Origin: an uncultured Capnocytophaga sp.
Lineage (GTDB): Bacteria; Bacteroidota; Bacteroidia; Flavobacteriales; Flavobacteriaceae
Assembly (NCBI RefSeq): GCF_937936315.1
Contig: NZ_CALGWU010000006.1
Location: 1 to 64,000 of the forward strand
Length of the DNA: 64,000 nt
Direction: 5' to 3'
Shown here: piece by piece, positions 7,412 through 16,198 of the stretch
How the letters are laid out: each line of letters starts with the position of its first letter
Position numbering within the stretch: the first letter of the stretch is position 1
Translations under genes and position numbers: made by a program
The notes under the pieces: generated by a model
What the model saw: the letters and a program-made list of their open reading frames with translations, nothing else
Told to the model about the DNA's origin: nothing
Databases searched by the model: none

Positions 7412-10120
7412 ATGGCAGAAAAACACCATTACAAAGGGCTTACCGATGCGCAAGTCCTTGAAAGTCGTGCCAAACACGGCGAAAACTCTCTCTCATCAGT
7501 AGAGGGTGAACCTCTATGGAAGCAATTCTTAGAGAAATTTACTGACCCTATTATCATCATTTTGTTGGTAGCCCTTGTTTTTTCATTTGGGGTATCTGCC
7601 TACGAATATACGGTAAACAATGTGGGTATTAGCGCTTTCTTAGAGCCTGTGGGTATCCTCTTTGCAGTGCTCTTAGCTACTGGGGTAGCTTTCTATTTTG
7701 AACAGAAAGCTAACAAACAATTTGAAATCCTCAATCAAGTAAATGATGAAATTTACTATAAAGTAATTCGCAATGAACGCATTACGCAAGTACTCAAAAA
7801 AGATATTGTTGTAGGTGATGTGGTTATCTTAGAAACAGGTGAAGAGGTGCCAGCCGATGGAGAACTTCTTGAAGCTGTATCGTTGCACGTGAACGAATCG
7901 ACGCTTACTGGAGAGCCTATGGTACACAAAACTACCAATCCTGCCGATTTTGAAGCTGAAGCTACTTATCCCTCTAACTACATCTGCCGCGGGACTTCAG
8001 TATCCGATGGACACTGTATTTTTGAGGTGAAAAAAGTGGGTGATGCTACCGAATACGGCAAAGTGTTTGAAGGTGTACAGATAGACAATAGCATAAAAAC
8101 ACCACTCAACGAGCAGTTAGACCATTTAGCAGGAATGATTACTAAAATTAGTTATGCAATAGCTGCTTTGGTGATTGTAGGTCGCCTTATCGTGTATTTC
8201 ACCAGTGCTGACCATAGTTTAGACACAATCGACTGGGTATCGTTTGGAGGTTACCTACTCAACACCGTGATGATTGCCATTACCGTAGTAGTAGTAGCCG
8301 TGCCCGAAGGTTTACCGATGAGTGTTACCCTCAGTTTGGCATATAGTATGCGCAGTATGATGGCTACTAACAACCTCGTGCGCAAAATGCACGCTTGCGA
8401 AACAATGGGGGCTACTACCGTGATTTGTACCGACAAAACGGGTACGCTCACCCAAAACCAAATGACCATCTACGAGACTTTCTTCAACGCGGGAACCGAC
8501 GAGAAACTTATAGCCGAATCTATGGCTGTGAACTCTACCGCTTATCTCGATTTCACCGATAAAGATAAACCTAACGTATTAGGTAACCCTACTGAAGGGG
8601 CTCTCCTTTTGTGGCTCTACAGCAAAGGCACTAACTACTTGCCGATACGCGAAGAGAGCGAAGTATTACAACAACTCACCTTCTCTACCGAACGCAAGTA
8701 TATGGCTACTTTGGTACAATCGCCTACTCTTGGCAAACCTGTGTTGTACGTAAAAGGAGCCCCTGAAATTGTAATGACTTTCTGCCACGAAGGCGGTAAA
8801 TTCCTTTCTGATATTTCACAAGGCGATTTCGAGGCTAAACTTTTGCAATACCAAAACCAAGCGATGCGCACTATCGGTTTTGCGTATAAAGTGATTGACG
8901 ACCCTAAAGCTGTAATTTCCGAAAATGGTAAGCTCGTAGTAAACGGCTTGCACTTTATAGGTATCACTGCTATTTCTGACCCTGTACGCCCTGATGTACC
9001 TGCTTCTATTGAAGAATGTATGCACGCAGGCATTCAGGTGAAGATTGTAACTGGAGATACTCCTGGTACGGCAAGAGAAATTGCTCGCCAAATACGTTTG
9101 TGGGACGACAGTTGCACCGACCGCAACCAAATTACCGGTGTAGAGTTTGCCGCAATGAGCGATGCCGAACTTTTAGACCGCATAGGCGACCTACGTGTGA
9201 TTTCACGCGCACGTCCGCTTGACAAAGCTCGCTTAGTAAACTTACTCCAACAAAAAGGTGAAGTAGTAGCTGTAACCGGTGATGGTACTAACGACGCTCC
9301 AGCCCTCAAAGCTGCGCAAGTAGGTCTTTCAATGGGTGATGGAACCTCAGTAGCTAAAGAAGCCTCAGATATCACCATTTTGGACAACTCATTCAGCAGT
9401 ATTGGTAAAGCCGTAATGTGGGGACGCTCACTCTATTTGAACATTCAGCGTTTTATCCTCTTCCAGATGACTATCAACGTAGCAGCGTGTATCATCGTGC
9501 TTATTGGGGCTTTCTTAGGGGTAGAATCACCGCTTACTGTAACCCAAATGCTTTGGGTAAACCTTATAATGGATACCTTTGCTGCTTTGGCGTTGGCATC
9601 ATTGCCACCAAGCAACCGCGTGATGAACGACAAACCACGTGCGCGTGGCGCTAATATCATCAGCTCTCCAATGGCAAAAGGCATCTTTGGGGTAGGAGGA
9701 TTCTTTGTATTATTGCTCTTTGGTTTCATTCAGTATTTTAAGAATGAAGACATCACAAGTCTCACCGAGTTCTCTATCAGCGATTATGCAAGACATTTCT
9801 TCCATTTTGGAGCTCCCGAAGGCAGTTTATCAGCTTATGAACTTTCCTTATTCTTCTCAATATTCGTATTCTTGCAATTCTGGAATATGTTCAATGCCAA
9901 AGCCTACCGCACTGGCAAGAGCGCATTCAACAACCTCGGTAAGAGTCAAGGATTTATGCTCATCGCCTTAGCCATTGTATTAGGACAGGTGTTCATCACT
10001 ACTTTCGGTGGACAGATGTTCAATGTAACACCTCTCAAATTGGTAGACTGGGCAATTATCATTGGTGCTACCAGTGCAGTACTCTGGGTAGGAGAAATCC
10101 TTCGCTTAGGTAAAAAGTAA
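7412..10120 (+). CDS. Calcium-translocating P-type ATPase (plasma-membrane Ca2+-ATPase type)
   Basis: A 902-residue inner-membrane P2-type ATPase that would export Ca2+ using ATP. In order it shows: an N-terminal cation-ATPase domain (YKGLTDAQVLESRAKHGENSL); the actuator loop LTGEPM (about 168); the membrane Ca2+-site helix VAVPEGLPMSVTLSLAYSMR (about 296); the phosphorylation motif CTDKTGTLT (Asp 341); the nucleotide domain KGAPE; and the hinge VTGDGTNDAPALKAA. The C-terminal membrane helices include MLWVNLIMDTFAALALAS. PEGLP and the MDTFAA region match the PMCA-type subfamily. The length is normal and no regulatory tail is seen. The stop codon lies inside a heptad array and a strong terminator follows at 10144. 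Confidence 0.92.
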   Translation: MAEKHHYKGLTDAQVLESRAKHGENSLSSVEGEPLWKQFLEKFTDPIIIILLVALVFSFGVSAYEYTVNNVGISAFLEPVGILFAVLLATGVAFYFEQKANKQFEILNQVNDEIYYKVIRNERITQVLKKDIVVGDVVILETGEEVPADGELLEAVSLHVNESTLTGEPMVHKTTNPADFEAEATYPSNYICRGTSVSDGHCIFEVKKVGDATEYGKVFEGVQIDNSIKTPLNEQLDHLAGMITKISYAIAALVIVGRLIVYFTSADHSLDTIDWVSFGGYLLNTVMIAITVVVVAVPEGLPMSVTLSLAYSMRSMMATNNLVRKMHACETMGATTVICTDKTGTLTQNQMTIYETFFNAGTDEKLIAESMAVNSTAYLDFTDKDKPNVLGNPTEGALLLWLYSKGTNYLPIREESEVLQQLTFSTERKYMATLVQSPTLGKPVLYVKGAPEIVMTFCHEGGKFLSDISQGDFEAKLLQYQNQAMRTIGFAYKVIDDPKAVISENGKLVVNGLHFIGITAISDPVRPDVPASIEECMHAGIQVKIVTGDTPGTAREIARQIRLWDDSCTDRNQITGVEFAAMSDAELLDRIGDLRVISRARPLDKARLVNLLQQKGEVVAVTGDGTNDAPALKAAQVGLSMGDGTSVAKEASDITILDNSFSSIGKAVMWGRSLYLNIQRFILFQMTINVAACIIVLIGAFLGVESPLTVTQMLWVNLIMDTFAALALASLPPSNRVMNDKPRARGANIISSPMAKGIFGVGGFFVLLLFGFIQYFKNEDITSLTEFSISDYARHFFHFGAPEGSLSAYELSLFFSIFVFLQFWNMFNAKAYRTGKSAFNNLGKSQGFMLIALAIVLGQVFITTFGGQMFNVTPLKLVDWAIIIGATSAVLWVGEILRLGKK

Positions 10121-10143
10121 GAGATAAGAGGTAAGAAAATAAG
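10111..10143 (+). repeat. Heptad array supplying the ATPase stop codon
   Basis: TAA occurs at 10111, 10118 (the real stop), 10125 and 10132 in units of the GARRTAA type, so all three frames are closed. Confidence 0.75.
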
Positions 10144-10186
10144 AAAAGCACAATAGCTAATCATTTTAGTTATTGTGCTTTTTTGT
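10144..10186 (+). terminator. Rho-independent terminator after the Ca2+-ATPase gene
   Basis: Stem AAAGCACAATAGCTAA pairing with TTTAGTTATTGTGCTT around a 4-base loop, followed by a T run. Confidence 0.85.
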
Positions 10187-10218
10187 TTTCCAAAGTTTGC
10201 TAATTAAAATAATAGCAT

Positions 10219-10226
10219 TATCTTTG
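10219..10226 (+). promoter_or_regulatory. -7 box of the SUKH-like gene promoter
   Basis: TATCTTTG, 44 bp before the ATG at 10271; a TTTGCTAATT stretch upstream (about 10196) serves as the -33 region. Confidence 0.55.
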
Positions 10227-10270
10227 TGAAGTTCTTTTAATCATAAAAATGAACAAGAGCCCTCAAAACT

Positions 10271-10753
10271 ATGGAACACTTCACTAAAAACTTAGCAACC
10301 TTACAAAAGCTCCTTACAGAAAGTAATGGCGCTTTTGTGCATTTTGGCAATGAACAATACCGTTTTACCCAACAAGCAACTATTACCCCTGAAGAAATAG
10401 CTGATTTTGAAGCTCAGCACCACATTAAGTTGCCCGAAACTTTCAAAACTTTTCTCATTACCTTGGGAGCTTGTACCCTTTTTGAAGACGAACGAGGTTT
10501 TGCCTATCAGTTTTTTCCTCCTAATCAATGGGAAACCTTTTCAGCTGAAGTATTTGAAGGTACAGGTGAATATCTCTTCCCAAAAGTTTTATTAGTGTGT
10601 TACCCTAATGGCGGTCATCAAGCGGGATTTATCACTACCCAACCCGATGTTTTTGGCACGTTCTATTCGGATATTCCTCCTGAATGCTGGGAAGAAGACA
10701 CTGAATTACTGTCTTTTGCCGATTGGCTAAACGAAGAAATGGCTACACTATGA
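10271..10753 (+). CDS. SMI1/KNR4 (SUKH) family protein
   Basis: 160 residues, cytoplasmic, no signal peptide. The segment ITPEEIADFEAQHHIKLPETFKTFL (about 37-61) followed by a short hydrophobic turn is the typical SUKH start, in which an acidic helix leads into LPxxYKxFL. The C-terminal half is acidic and ends with a Trp-rich DWLNEE segment. Bacterial SUKH proteins often act as immunity proteins to polymorphic toxins, although many have no known partner. No toxin is visible next to it. Its stop overlaps the start of the next gene (ATGA), so the two are translationally coupled. Confidence 0.65.
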   Translation: MEHFTKNLATLQKLLTESNGAFVHFGNEQYRFTQQATITPEEIADFEAQHHIKLPETFKTFLITLGACTLFEDERGFAYQFFPPNQWETFSAEVFEGTGEYLFPKVLLVCYPNGGHQAGFITTQPDVFGTFYSDIPPECWEEDTELLSFADWLNEEMATL

Positions 10754-11484
10754 GAAAAGAAGTCATCACTATTGTTGCTATCATTTTGCTTCTTTTAGCG
10801 GGAGCAGGATTCCTTTTTGTTAAATATGCCCAACAGAAAACAGGTGTTTATTACGCTGAAAAAGAAAGCAGACTCTACCGCTACTACTACGATTATTACT
10901 ACGCTCATAACAAACGTTTTTCGGCTACTGAATTTTTAAAAGTTCTATCACACAAAGACCCTGAACTATACGAATTGCTGAAAAATGGCAAAATCGTATA
11001 TTACCCAAAAGAAGAAGGTTTTGCCTACCAAAGATACGCATCGTCACAAAATTTTGTAAGTTTTGATGATTTTACCTTTGCAAAATTCCTATTTTCTGAT
11101 GCTAATATAGCCATAGACCCCATAATGTCTTTTAGCAAAATAAACTATGAAACTGATGTGATATATCAGTACAAAAACGATAGTTTTATAGAAAAAGAGG
11201 CATTCAATAAACGGTTACTGATAGATAAATACACTCAGCTATTGCATTGTAAAAAACCTTTTTTAGAAGAAGATTGCCTCTCCTACAACTACAATTTATG
11301 CAAAGAGGCAACCGCGGTGATTTTCCCCAAAGAAGTCGTTTTTGTAAAATCGAGTTTTGAAGCTGAAAGTGAAACGATTATCAAGCAAGTTTTGCAAACA
11401 CACTACACTAATACTAACGATACACTTATGGTAGTGGTAAATTTCCCCAACCTCAGCGAAGCAAAATGCTTGAATATCAATTGA
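10750..11484 (+). CDS. Unknown single-pass membrane protein coupled to the SUKH-like gene
   Basis: 244 residues from the ATG at 10750, which overlaps the previous stop in ATGA; a longer frame from 10723 would run inside the upstream gene and is less likely. One N-terminal membrane helix (about 6-25) is followed by a Tyr-rich region (YRYYYDYYY) and a soluble domain of about 210 residues, presumably periplasmic. I recognise no family. Coupling to a SUKH-like gene suggests a joint task, perhaps a protective one, but nothing in the sequence proves it. Confidence 0.6.
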   Translation: MRKEVITIVAIILLLLAGAGFLFVKYAQQKTGVYYAEKESRLYRYYYDYYYAHNKRFSATEFLKVLSHKDPELYELLKNGKIVYYPKEEGFAYQRYASSQNFVSFDDFTFAKFLFSDANIAIDPIMSFSKINYETDVIYQYKNDSFIEKEAFNKRLLIDKYTQLLHCKKPFLEEDCLSYNYNLCKEATAVIFPKEVVFVKSSFEAESETIIKQVLQTHYTNTNDTLMVVVNFPNLSEAKCLNIN

Positions 11485-11515
11485 CCATTGATAATTGGTT
11501 AATTGACAAATTATT
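11474..11515. repeat. AT-rich heptad array between genes, inside the lemA promoter
   Basis: Units of the ATTGACC, ATTGATA, ATTGGTT, AATTGAC type run from the stop of the previous gene (11482) into the lemA promoter spacer. Confidence 0.6.
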
Positions 11516-11525
11516 ACTATCTTTG
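11495..11525 (+). promoter_or_regulatory. lemA promoter
   Basis: TTG at 11495-11497, a 20-bp spacer and TATCTTTG at 11518-11525; the ATG is 34 bp downstream. Confidence 0.65.
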
Positions 11526-11559
11526 CCCCAATATTAATTTTTTAAGTTAAAAAAAAAGA

Positions 11560-12141
11560 ATGAAAAAATCAACTCTTATCCTTATTGGAGCTGTAGTGCT
11601 CATAGGAATATTTGCTGTTTCAACCTATAACGGTTTGGTAAACAAACAAGAACAATTGCACAGCGAATGGGCGCAAGTAGAAACTCAATACCAACGCCGT
11701 TCCGACCTCATCCCTAATCTTGTAGCAACAGTTCAAGGTTATACCAAACACGAAAGTACTACCTTGAAAGAGGTTGTTGAGGCACGCAGCAAAGCGACAC
11801 AAATCAACATCAACCCCGAGAAGTTAGATGCCGAATCATTAGCCCAATACAATAAAGCACAAGGAGAACTCTCTCAAGCCCTCGGTCGTTTGCTAATGGT
11901 TACTGAATCCTACCCCGACCTGAAAGCAAGTGAACAATTTACAGCCTTACAAGCAGAATTATCAGGTTGTGAAAACCGCATTGCTGTAGCTCGTAAAAAC
12001 TACAACAGCGCAGCAAAAGACTATAACACCTCTCGCCGCCGTTTTCCTAACAACCTCTTCGCTTCAGCTTTTGGATTTAATGAATCTGCTTATTTTAAAG
12101 CCGATGAAGGTAGCGAAAAAGCCCCTAAAGTAAGTTTCTAA
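11560..12141 (+). CDS. lemA: LemA family protein
   Basis: 193 residues with an N-terminal membrane anchor (about 4-22) and then the LemA helical domain: YNGLVNKQEQLHSEWAQVE, QYQRRSDLIPNLVATVQGY and ARKNYNSAAKDYNTSRRRFPN are textbook LemA blocks. LemA proteins are membrane-anchored coiled helical bundles of unclear role, very often encoded beside TPM-domain proteins, exactly as here (4-bp gap to the next gene). The pair probably works together at the cell envelope. The length is normal. Confidence 0.9.
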   Translation: MKKSTLILIGAVVLIGIFAVSTYNGLVNKQEQLHSEWAQVETQYQRRSDLIPNLVATVQGYTKHESTTLKEVVEARSKATQININPEKLDAESLAQYNKAQGELSQALGRLLMVTESYPDLKASEQFTALQAELSGCENRIAVARKNYNSAAKDYNTSRRRFPNNLFASAFGFNESAYFKADEGSEKAPKVSF

Positions 12142-12145
12142 AAAA

Positions 12146-13276
12146 ATGAATAACAAGCTGTTACCTCTACTATTTTCCTTTCTCATTGGCATAGGGCTCA
12201 CCTCTGCCCAAAAGGCTTATACGGTAAAGACAGTCCCTAATGTACAATTGCAGGACAGTCGACAGTATACTACCGACCCTCAGCACTTGCTCACAGCTGC
12301 CGAGACTGAAAGTCTTAATGCTATCTGTAGGAATTTGCGCGCTGAAAAAGGAGTGGAAATGGCAGTGGTAGTCTTGCCTCGCTTTACCGACGATTATGCC
12401 GATATACGCGATTTTGGTTATGAACTTTTTACTGAATGGGGATTAGGGCGAAAAGACCAAGACAACGGCTTACTAATGCTCTTGATCACCGAACCCGAGC
12501 AGCGAGCTATCACTATAGAAGTGGGGTATGGCTTAGAAGGGACTCTACCCGACGGCTTGTGCAAACTCATACAAACGCGCACAATGATCCCTCTGATGAA
12601 GAAAGGACAATATGGTGCTGGACTCATTGCAGGGGCTGAAGAAATACAAAAAGTCATCTCAGGCGATTCCTACTTACCACAACTACTGGAAGCACAAGAA
12701 AACTCAAGTTGGTGGGAAGAAATAAAAGAAATGTTTTCTGGAATATTCTATAGTGCCATAGCTTTTTTCTTTTTTATCCTTATGATTTTTGGAAAGACTA
12801 GAAAAGAAATAAAAGAACAAATGGCTAATCCTGCTATATCACCTTATGTGAAGTATCTAACTATAGAAAATGTAAGCATCTCAAAAAATTACATTCCTCG
12901 ACTGATAATCTTTTTCCCTATATTGCCTTTTGCTATCTATTGGTATTACCATTGTAAGCGACTCAAAAAGCAATTGCTGGCTGAGATGATTTGCGAAAAA
13001 TGTGAGCGCACAGGCACCTCCATTGCCGAAAAAGTAACCCGTGATACAATAGGTGATTACATAAAAATTACAGTGCAATTTCGTTGCAAAAATTGCAACC
13101 ACCTGCATACAGAAGAAAAGAGCTTCAAGATTGAACACAACCGTAATTACCGACGAGGCATTGGCTTTGGGGTAGGTAGTTCCTTTGGAGGTGGTAGCTT
13201 TGGAGGAGGCGGCAGTTTTGGCGGTTCGTTTGGAGGAGGACGCTCTGGTGGTGGTGGCGCCTCTACAAGATTTTAA
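12146..13276 (+). CDS. TPM-domain membrane protein (YgcG type)
   Basis: 376 residues. A signal peptide (about 1-21) leads into a TPM domain (about 45-175) with AETESLNAICRNLRAEKGVEMAVVVLPR and the conserved NGLLMLLI and RAITIEVGYGLEGTLPD blocks. Two membrane helices follow (about 197-214 and 250-266), then a Cys4 zinc-ribbon-like segment (CEKC, later CKNC) and a Gly/Ser tail with GGGGSFGG repeats. TPM proteins have been linked to repair or assembly of membrane complexes in other organisms; here the role is unproven. It is the second gene of the lemA operon and is closed by a terminator at 13293. Confidence 0.85.
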   Translation: MNNKLLPLLFSFLIGIGLTSAQKAYTVKTVPNVQLQDSRQYTTDPQHLLTAAETESLNAICRNLRAEKGVEMAVVVLPRFTDDYADIRDFGYELFTEWGLGRKDQDNGLLMLLITEPEQRAITIEVGYGLEGTLPDGLCKLIQTRTMIPLMKKGQYGAGLIAGAEEIQKVISGDSYLPQLLEAQENSSWWEEIKEMFSGIFYSAIAFFFFILMIFGKTRKEIKEQMANPAISPYVKYLTIENVSISKNYIPRLIIFFPILPFAIYWYYHCKRLKKQLLAEMICEKCERTGTSIAEKVTRDTIGDYIKITVQFRCKNCNHLHTEEKSFKIEHNRNYRRGIGFGVGSSFGGGSFGGGGSFGGSFGGGRSGGGGASTRF

Positions 13277-13292
13277 AATAATCAATCATTAA

Positions 13293-13336
13293 CAAAAAAG
13301 CTGTCTAACATTTTATCTTTGTTAGACAGCTTTTTA
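13293..13336. terminator. Bidirectional terminator between the TPM gene and holA
   Basis: AAAAAAGCTGTCTAAC pairs with GTTAGACAGCTTTTT around a short loop; A and T tracts on both sides let it serve the two convergent genes. Confidence 0.85.
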
Positions 13337-13339
13337 TGC

Positions 13340-14356
13340 TTATTTCTCACGCAACATTACAATCAGTTCTTTGCGAAGGTCAGCTTCTGTGAGGTTATTG
13401 GTAGCTCCTACACCTTTCCTTTTTAGGTCAATTTGGCGCAGCGTAGCAATGATAGCACTCACACGTTTCATAGGGTAGTGTTGCGCCCCCGAATAAAACT
13501 CTTTTATAAAATAAGGATTTTCTTTCAATACTGTCGCTACATTCTTTTCACTTTGGTCTGTGAGACCATGAAATAGCAATAACTTTTGAAAATAGTTATA
13601 GAGAACAGTGATAGTTCCACCTAAAGGGTTATCCTTAGGATTATCGCTAAAGTATTTGAGGATACGTGCTACCTTATAGGCATCGTTTGCGGCAATAGCA
13701 CTCTTGAGTTCAAAATTGTTAAACTCCTTGCTAATACCTATATTTTTCTCTATAATATCGGGGGTTACTTCAGTATTTTCGGGGACGATAAGGGCTAATT
13801 TATTCACCTCATTTTGTATCCTACTCAGGTCGGTACCTAAGAAATCTACTAACATTTGTATGGCTTTAGGTTGAATGCTGAGGTGTTTTTTCTTCAATAC
13901 ATCTGGTAACCAAGCTACTACTTGGCTTTCATAAAGTTTTTTGCTTTCAAGTAATACGCAATCTTTGTTCTTTTGTAAGGTTTTCAGCAGTTTTTTGCGT
14001 GCGTCTAACTTTTCGTATTTGTAACAGAATACCAATACCGTTGTAGGGGTAGGATTCTCTACATAAGGCACTAATTGGTCGATAGTAGCTCTGAGGTTTT
14101 GGGCTTCTTTAATGATAATCACTTGGCGGTCGCTCATCATTGGGAAACGGCGTGCATAATCGATAATCGCAGGTACTGTTACATCTTGACCGTAAAGCAC
14201 AATTTGGTCGAAACCCTTCTGGTCTTCTTGCAGCACGTGATTTTCAATGTAATCGGATACTATATCTATGAAATAAGGTTCTTCACCCATCAGAAAGTAG
14301 ATAGGAGCGATGATACCTTTTTTTATGTTGCCTACAATGGTTTTTACTTCATTCAT
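13340..14356 (-). CDS. holA: DNA polymerase III delta subunit
   Basis: 338 residues. HolA opens the beta clamp as part of the clamp loader. The N-terminal block with IYFLMGEEPYFIDIVSDYI is the delta signature at the position of the degenerate P loop, followed by PMMSDRQVIIIKEAQ and LVFCYKYEKLDARKKLLK. The C-terminal collar helices contain ELKSAIAANDAYKVARIL. The start is the ATG at 14356; an in-frame TTG at 14371 lies upstream of the expected transcript start. A -7 box TATTTTTG at 14368-14361 ends only 4 bp before the ATG, so the mRNA is probably leaderless. It is divergent from the gene at 14393. Confidence 0.9.
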   Translation of the reverse strand: MNEVKTIVGNIKKGIIAPIYFLMGEEPYFIDIVSDYIENHVLQEDQKGFDQIVLYGQDVTVPAIIDYARRFPMMSDRQVIIIKEAQNLRATIDQLVPYVENPTPTTVLVFCYKYEKLDARKKLLKTLQKNKDCVLLESKKLYESQVVAWLPDVLKKKHLSIQPKAIQMLVDFLGTDLSRIQNEVNKLALIVPENTEVTPDIIEKNIGISKEFNNFELKSAIAANDAYKVARILKYFSDNPKDNPLGGTITVLYNYFQKLLLFHGLTDQSEKNVATVLKENPYFIKEFYSGAQHYPMKRVSAIIATLRQIDLKRKGVGATNNLTEADLRKELIVMLREK

Positions 14357-14360
14357 AGTG

Positions 14361-14388
14361 CAAAAATACAAAAAATATTCTACTTTTG
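14361..14388. promoter_or_regulatory. Back-to-back leaderless promoters of holA and the nuclease-domain gene
   Basis: Minus-strand TATTTTTG (14368-14361) and plus-strand TACTTTTG (14381-14388) each lie four bases from an ATG (14356 minus and 14393 plus). With the usual 5-8 bp between -7 box and start point, transcription would begin at or next to the start codon. Confidence 0.6.
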
Positions 14389-14392
14389 CAGT

Positions 14393-14848
14393 ATGGAAGT
14401 ATTAAATTTCAAAAACTACCCTTTTCGCACTAAAGTAGCCGATGAGAAACTGTGGATATTTGATGTGATTCGTCGGAAATACGTGGTGTTACAGCCCGAA
14501 GAATGGGTGCGCCAACACGTGGTGCATTTTCTCATTGAGGAGAAAGGTTACCCTAAATCGCTTATCAATGTGGAGAAAAAGCTCTCTATCAATGGGCTCA
14601 CCAAGCGTTACGATGTGGTAGTATATACTAAAATAGGAACAGTGCTCTTAGCAGTGGAATGCAAAGCGCCTAATATACCTATTACCCAACATACTTTCGA
14701 CCAAATTGCGCGCTATAACCTTACCTTAAATGCACAATATCTAATGGTTACCAACGGCATTACACATTACTATTGCCAAATGGACTACCAGCACAGTCAG
14801 TATCATTTTTTAAAAGAACTCCCTCATTACAACGACCTCTCACAATGA
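14393..14848 (+). CDS. Type I restriction HsdR N-terminal-like nuclease domain protein
   Basis: 151 residues from the ATG at 14393; the longer frame from 14075 runs back through holA and is not real. The core carries INVEKKLSINGLTKRYDVVVY and VLLAVECKAPN, the D-(E)xK active site of the PD-(D/E)xK fold as seen in the HSDR_N_2 family. These short stand-alone proteins are widespread in Bacteroidetes and lack the helicase motor of HsdR; no methylase or specificity gene lies nearby. Its function is unknown, perhaps a housekeeping nuclease. It overlaps the next start by ATGA. Confidence 0.8.
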   Translation: MEVLNFKNYPFRTKVADEKLWIFDVIRRKYVVLQPEEWVRQHVVHFLIEEKGYPKSLINVEKKLSINGLTKRYDVVVYTKIGTVLLAVECKAPNIPITQHTFDQIARYNLTLNAQYLMVTNGITHYYCQMDYQHSQYHFLKELPHYNDLSQ

Positions 14849-15822
14849 CTCTTGCCATCGTAATACTCAATTGGAACGGCAAAAAGCTGTTAGAACAATT
14901 CCTCCCCTCGGTAGTGCGCTACTCGCCTGAAGCGCAACTCTACATCGTAGACAATGCCTCTACCGATGATTCTCTTGATTTCGTGCGCACCCACTTCCCT
15001 GAAATACATATTGTAGAAAACCCCACTAACAGCGGTTATGCGGGAGGCTACAATCGCGCTTTACAACATATTAAAGCCGATGTGTATTGCCTGCTGAACT
15101 CGGATGTATTAGTAACTGAAGGTTGGCTCTCCCCTATCCTGCGCACTTTTGAAGAGGAACGCATTGCAGTGGTACAGCCTAAAATTAAAGATGAAAAACG
15201 CCGCACACATTTTGAATATGCCGGCGCGGCAGGTGGTTTTATAGACCGATATGGTTTTCCGTATTGCAGAGGAAGGGTATTTGAGACTATTGAAGAGGAC
15301 AAAGGTCAGTATAACGAGACTTTCCCCGTACCTATTTTTTGGGCATCGGGGGCGTGCTTTTTTATACGTGCAGAGGTATTCCACCAGTTAGGAGGTTTTG
15401 ACGAAGATTTCTTTGCCCACCAAGAGGAAATAGATTTGTGCTGGCGATTGCACCACCTCGGCAAACAAGTGGTGTATTGCTCCGAAAGTACTGTCTATCA
15501 CGTAGGAGGGGCAACTCTCACCGCTGCCAACCCTAAAAAAACCTACCTCAACTTCCGCAATAGTTTGTTTATGTTGCTGAAAAACCTACCCGCTAAAGGA
15601 CTCTATACTACAATTTTCTTACGTATGGTATTGGACGGCATTGCAGGAGTGCGTTTCCTTTTACAAGGCAAGCCGCGTTTTACGTGGGAAGTGATAAGAG
15701 CGCATTTTCATTTTTATAACCGATTTTTCTTCTTTAAAAAGAAACGACCTTCAAAGCTCATTACCAATTATTACCAAGTGAAATCCATAGTGTGGGAATA
15801 TTTTGTTTTAGGTAAGAAGTAA
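14845..15822 (+). CDS. Family 2 glycosyltransferase
   Basis: 325 residues from the ATG at 14845, which overlaps the previous stop; the longer frame lacks support. The start AIVILNWNGKKLLEQFLPSV and the nucleotide-sugar site VDNASTDDS and LLNSDVLV are GT-A/GT2 motifs, and GFDEDFFAHQEEIDLCWR matches the rhamnosyltransferase-like branch (ED/WR acceptor motif). The C-terminal part is basic and amphipathic, which suggests attachment to the membrane face. It probably builds a surface or lipid-linked glycan; the sugar cannot be predicted. The last residues GKK and the stop come from a heptad array. Confidence 0.85.
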   Translation: MTLAIVILNWNGKKLLEQFLPSVVRYSPEAQLYIVDNASTDDSLDFVRTHFPEIHIVENPTNSGYAGGYNRALQHIKADVYCLLNSDVLVTEGWLSPILRTFEEERIAVVQPKIKDEKRRTHFEYAGAAGGFIDRYGFPYCRGRVFETIEEDKGQYNETFPVPIFWASGACFFIRAEVFHQLGGFDEDFFAHQEEIDLCWRLHHLGKQVVYCSESTVYHVGGATLTAANPKKTYLNFRNSLFMLLKNLPAKGLYTTIFLRMVLDGIAGVRFLLQGKPRFTWEVIRAHFHFYNRFFFFKKKRPSKLITNYYQVKSIVWEYFVLGKK

Positions 15823-15836
15823 CAGATAACAAGTAG
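15811..15836 (+). repeat. Heptad array supplying the glycosyltransferase stop
   Basis: TAA at 15813, 15820 (the real stop) and 15827, then TAG at 15834, all 7 bp apart. Confidence 0.7.
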
Positions 15837-16130
15837 TGTGTGTATAAAAAAGAATGAGGTTTAAAAACATAATGTATAATAGAAATCTATCAGCAATTGG
15901 GCTGCTATCAGTATTTTTATCGATAATGTCTAAATCTAAGTTTTTTTGTATATGAGAAGTGGATAAAATCGATGTCTGCAATGATGTAGCCCAAGCGTTT
16001 TTCAATTCTAAGGCAAAGACCTCCCGATGAGCCCTAACCCTATAATAATTACTTTTTCAAAAGTAAATAGCAAAAGAGGAAAATAGAAACACTAAGACAG
16101 GAATAATTTGGCAATCTGCAAATTGCTAAA
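15837..16130. other. Non-coding gap upstream of the ybbR operon
   Basis: No convincing ORF on either strand. A 65-codon minus-strand frame here has no family features. The 3' part (about 16107-16150) is an AT-rich 7-8 bp repeat array leading into the promoter at 16131-16162. A small RNA cannot be excluded, but I see no terminator. Confidence 0.5.
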
Positions 16131-16162
16131 TTTGCTCATTTGCCAATCATTTCATATCTTTG
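16131..16162 (+). promoter_or_regulatory. Promoter of the ybbR-coaE-act operon
   Basis: TTTG at 16131-16134, a 20-bp spacer and TATCTTTG at 16155-16162; the ATG is 36 bp downstream. No other promoter of this quality is seen before the act genes. Confidence 0.65.
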
Positions 16163-16198
16163 CCCTCATTATTTGGTTACTCGTAATTTATTGTTGCT

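Noticed and set aside
14075..14392. N-terminal extension of the nuclease-domain protein
   Set aside because: It runs back through holA on the opposite strand and precedes the promoter box at 14381.
15808..16005. Minus-strand frame of 65 codons in the gap before ybbR
   Set aside because: It overlaps the end of the glycosyltransferase gene and reads as chance AT-rich translation.
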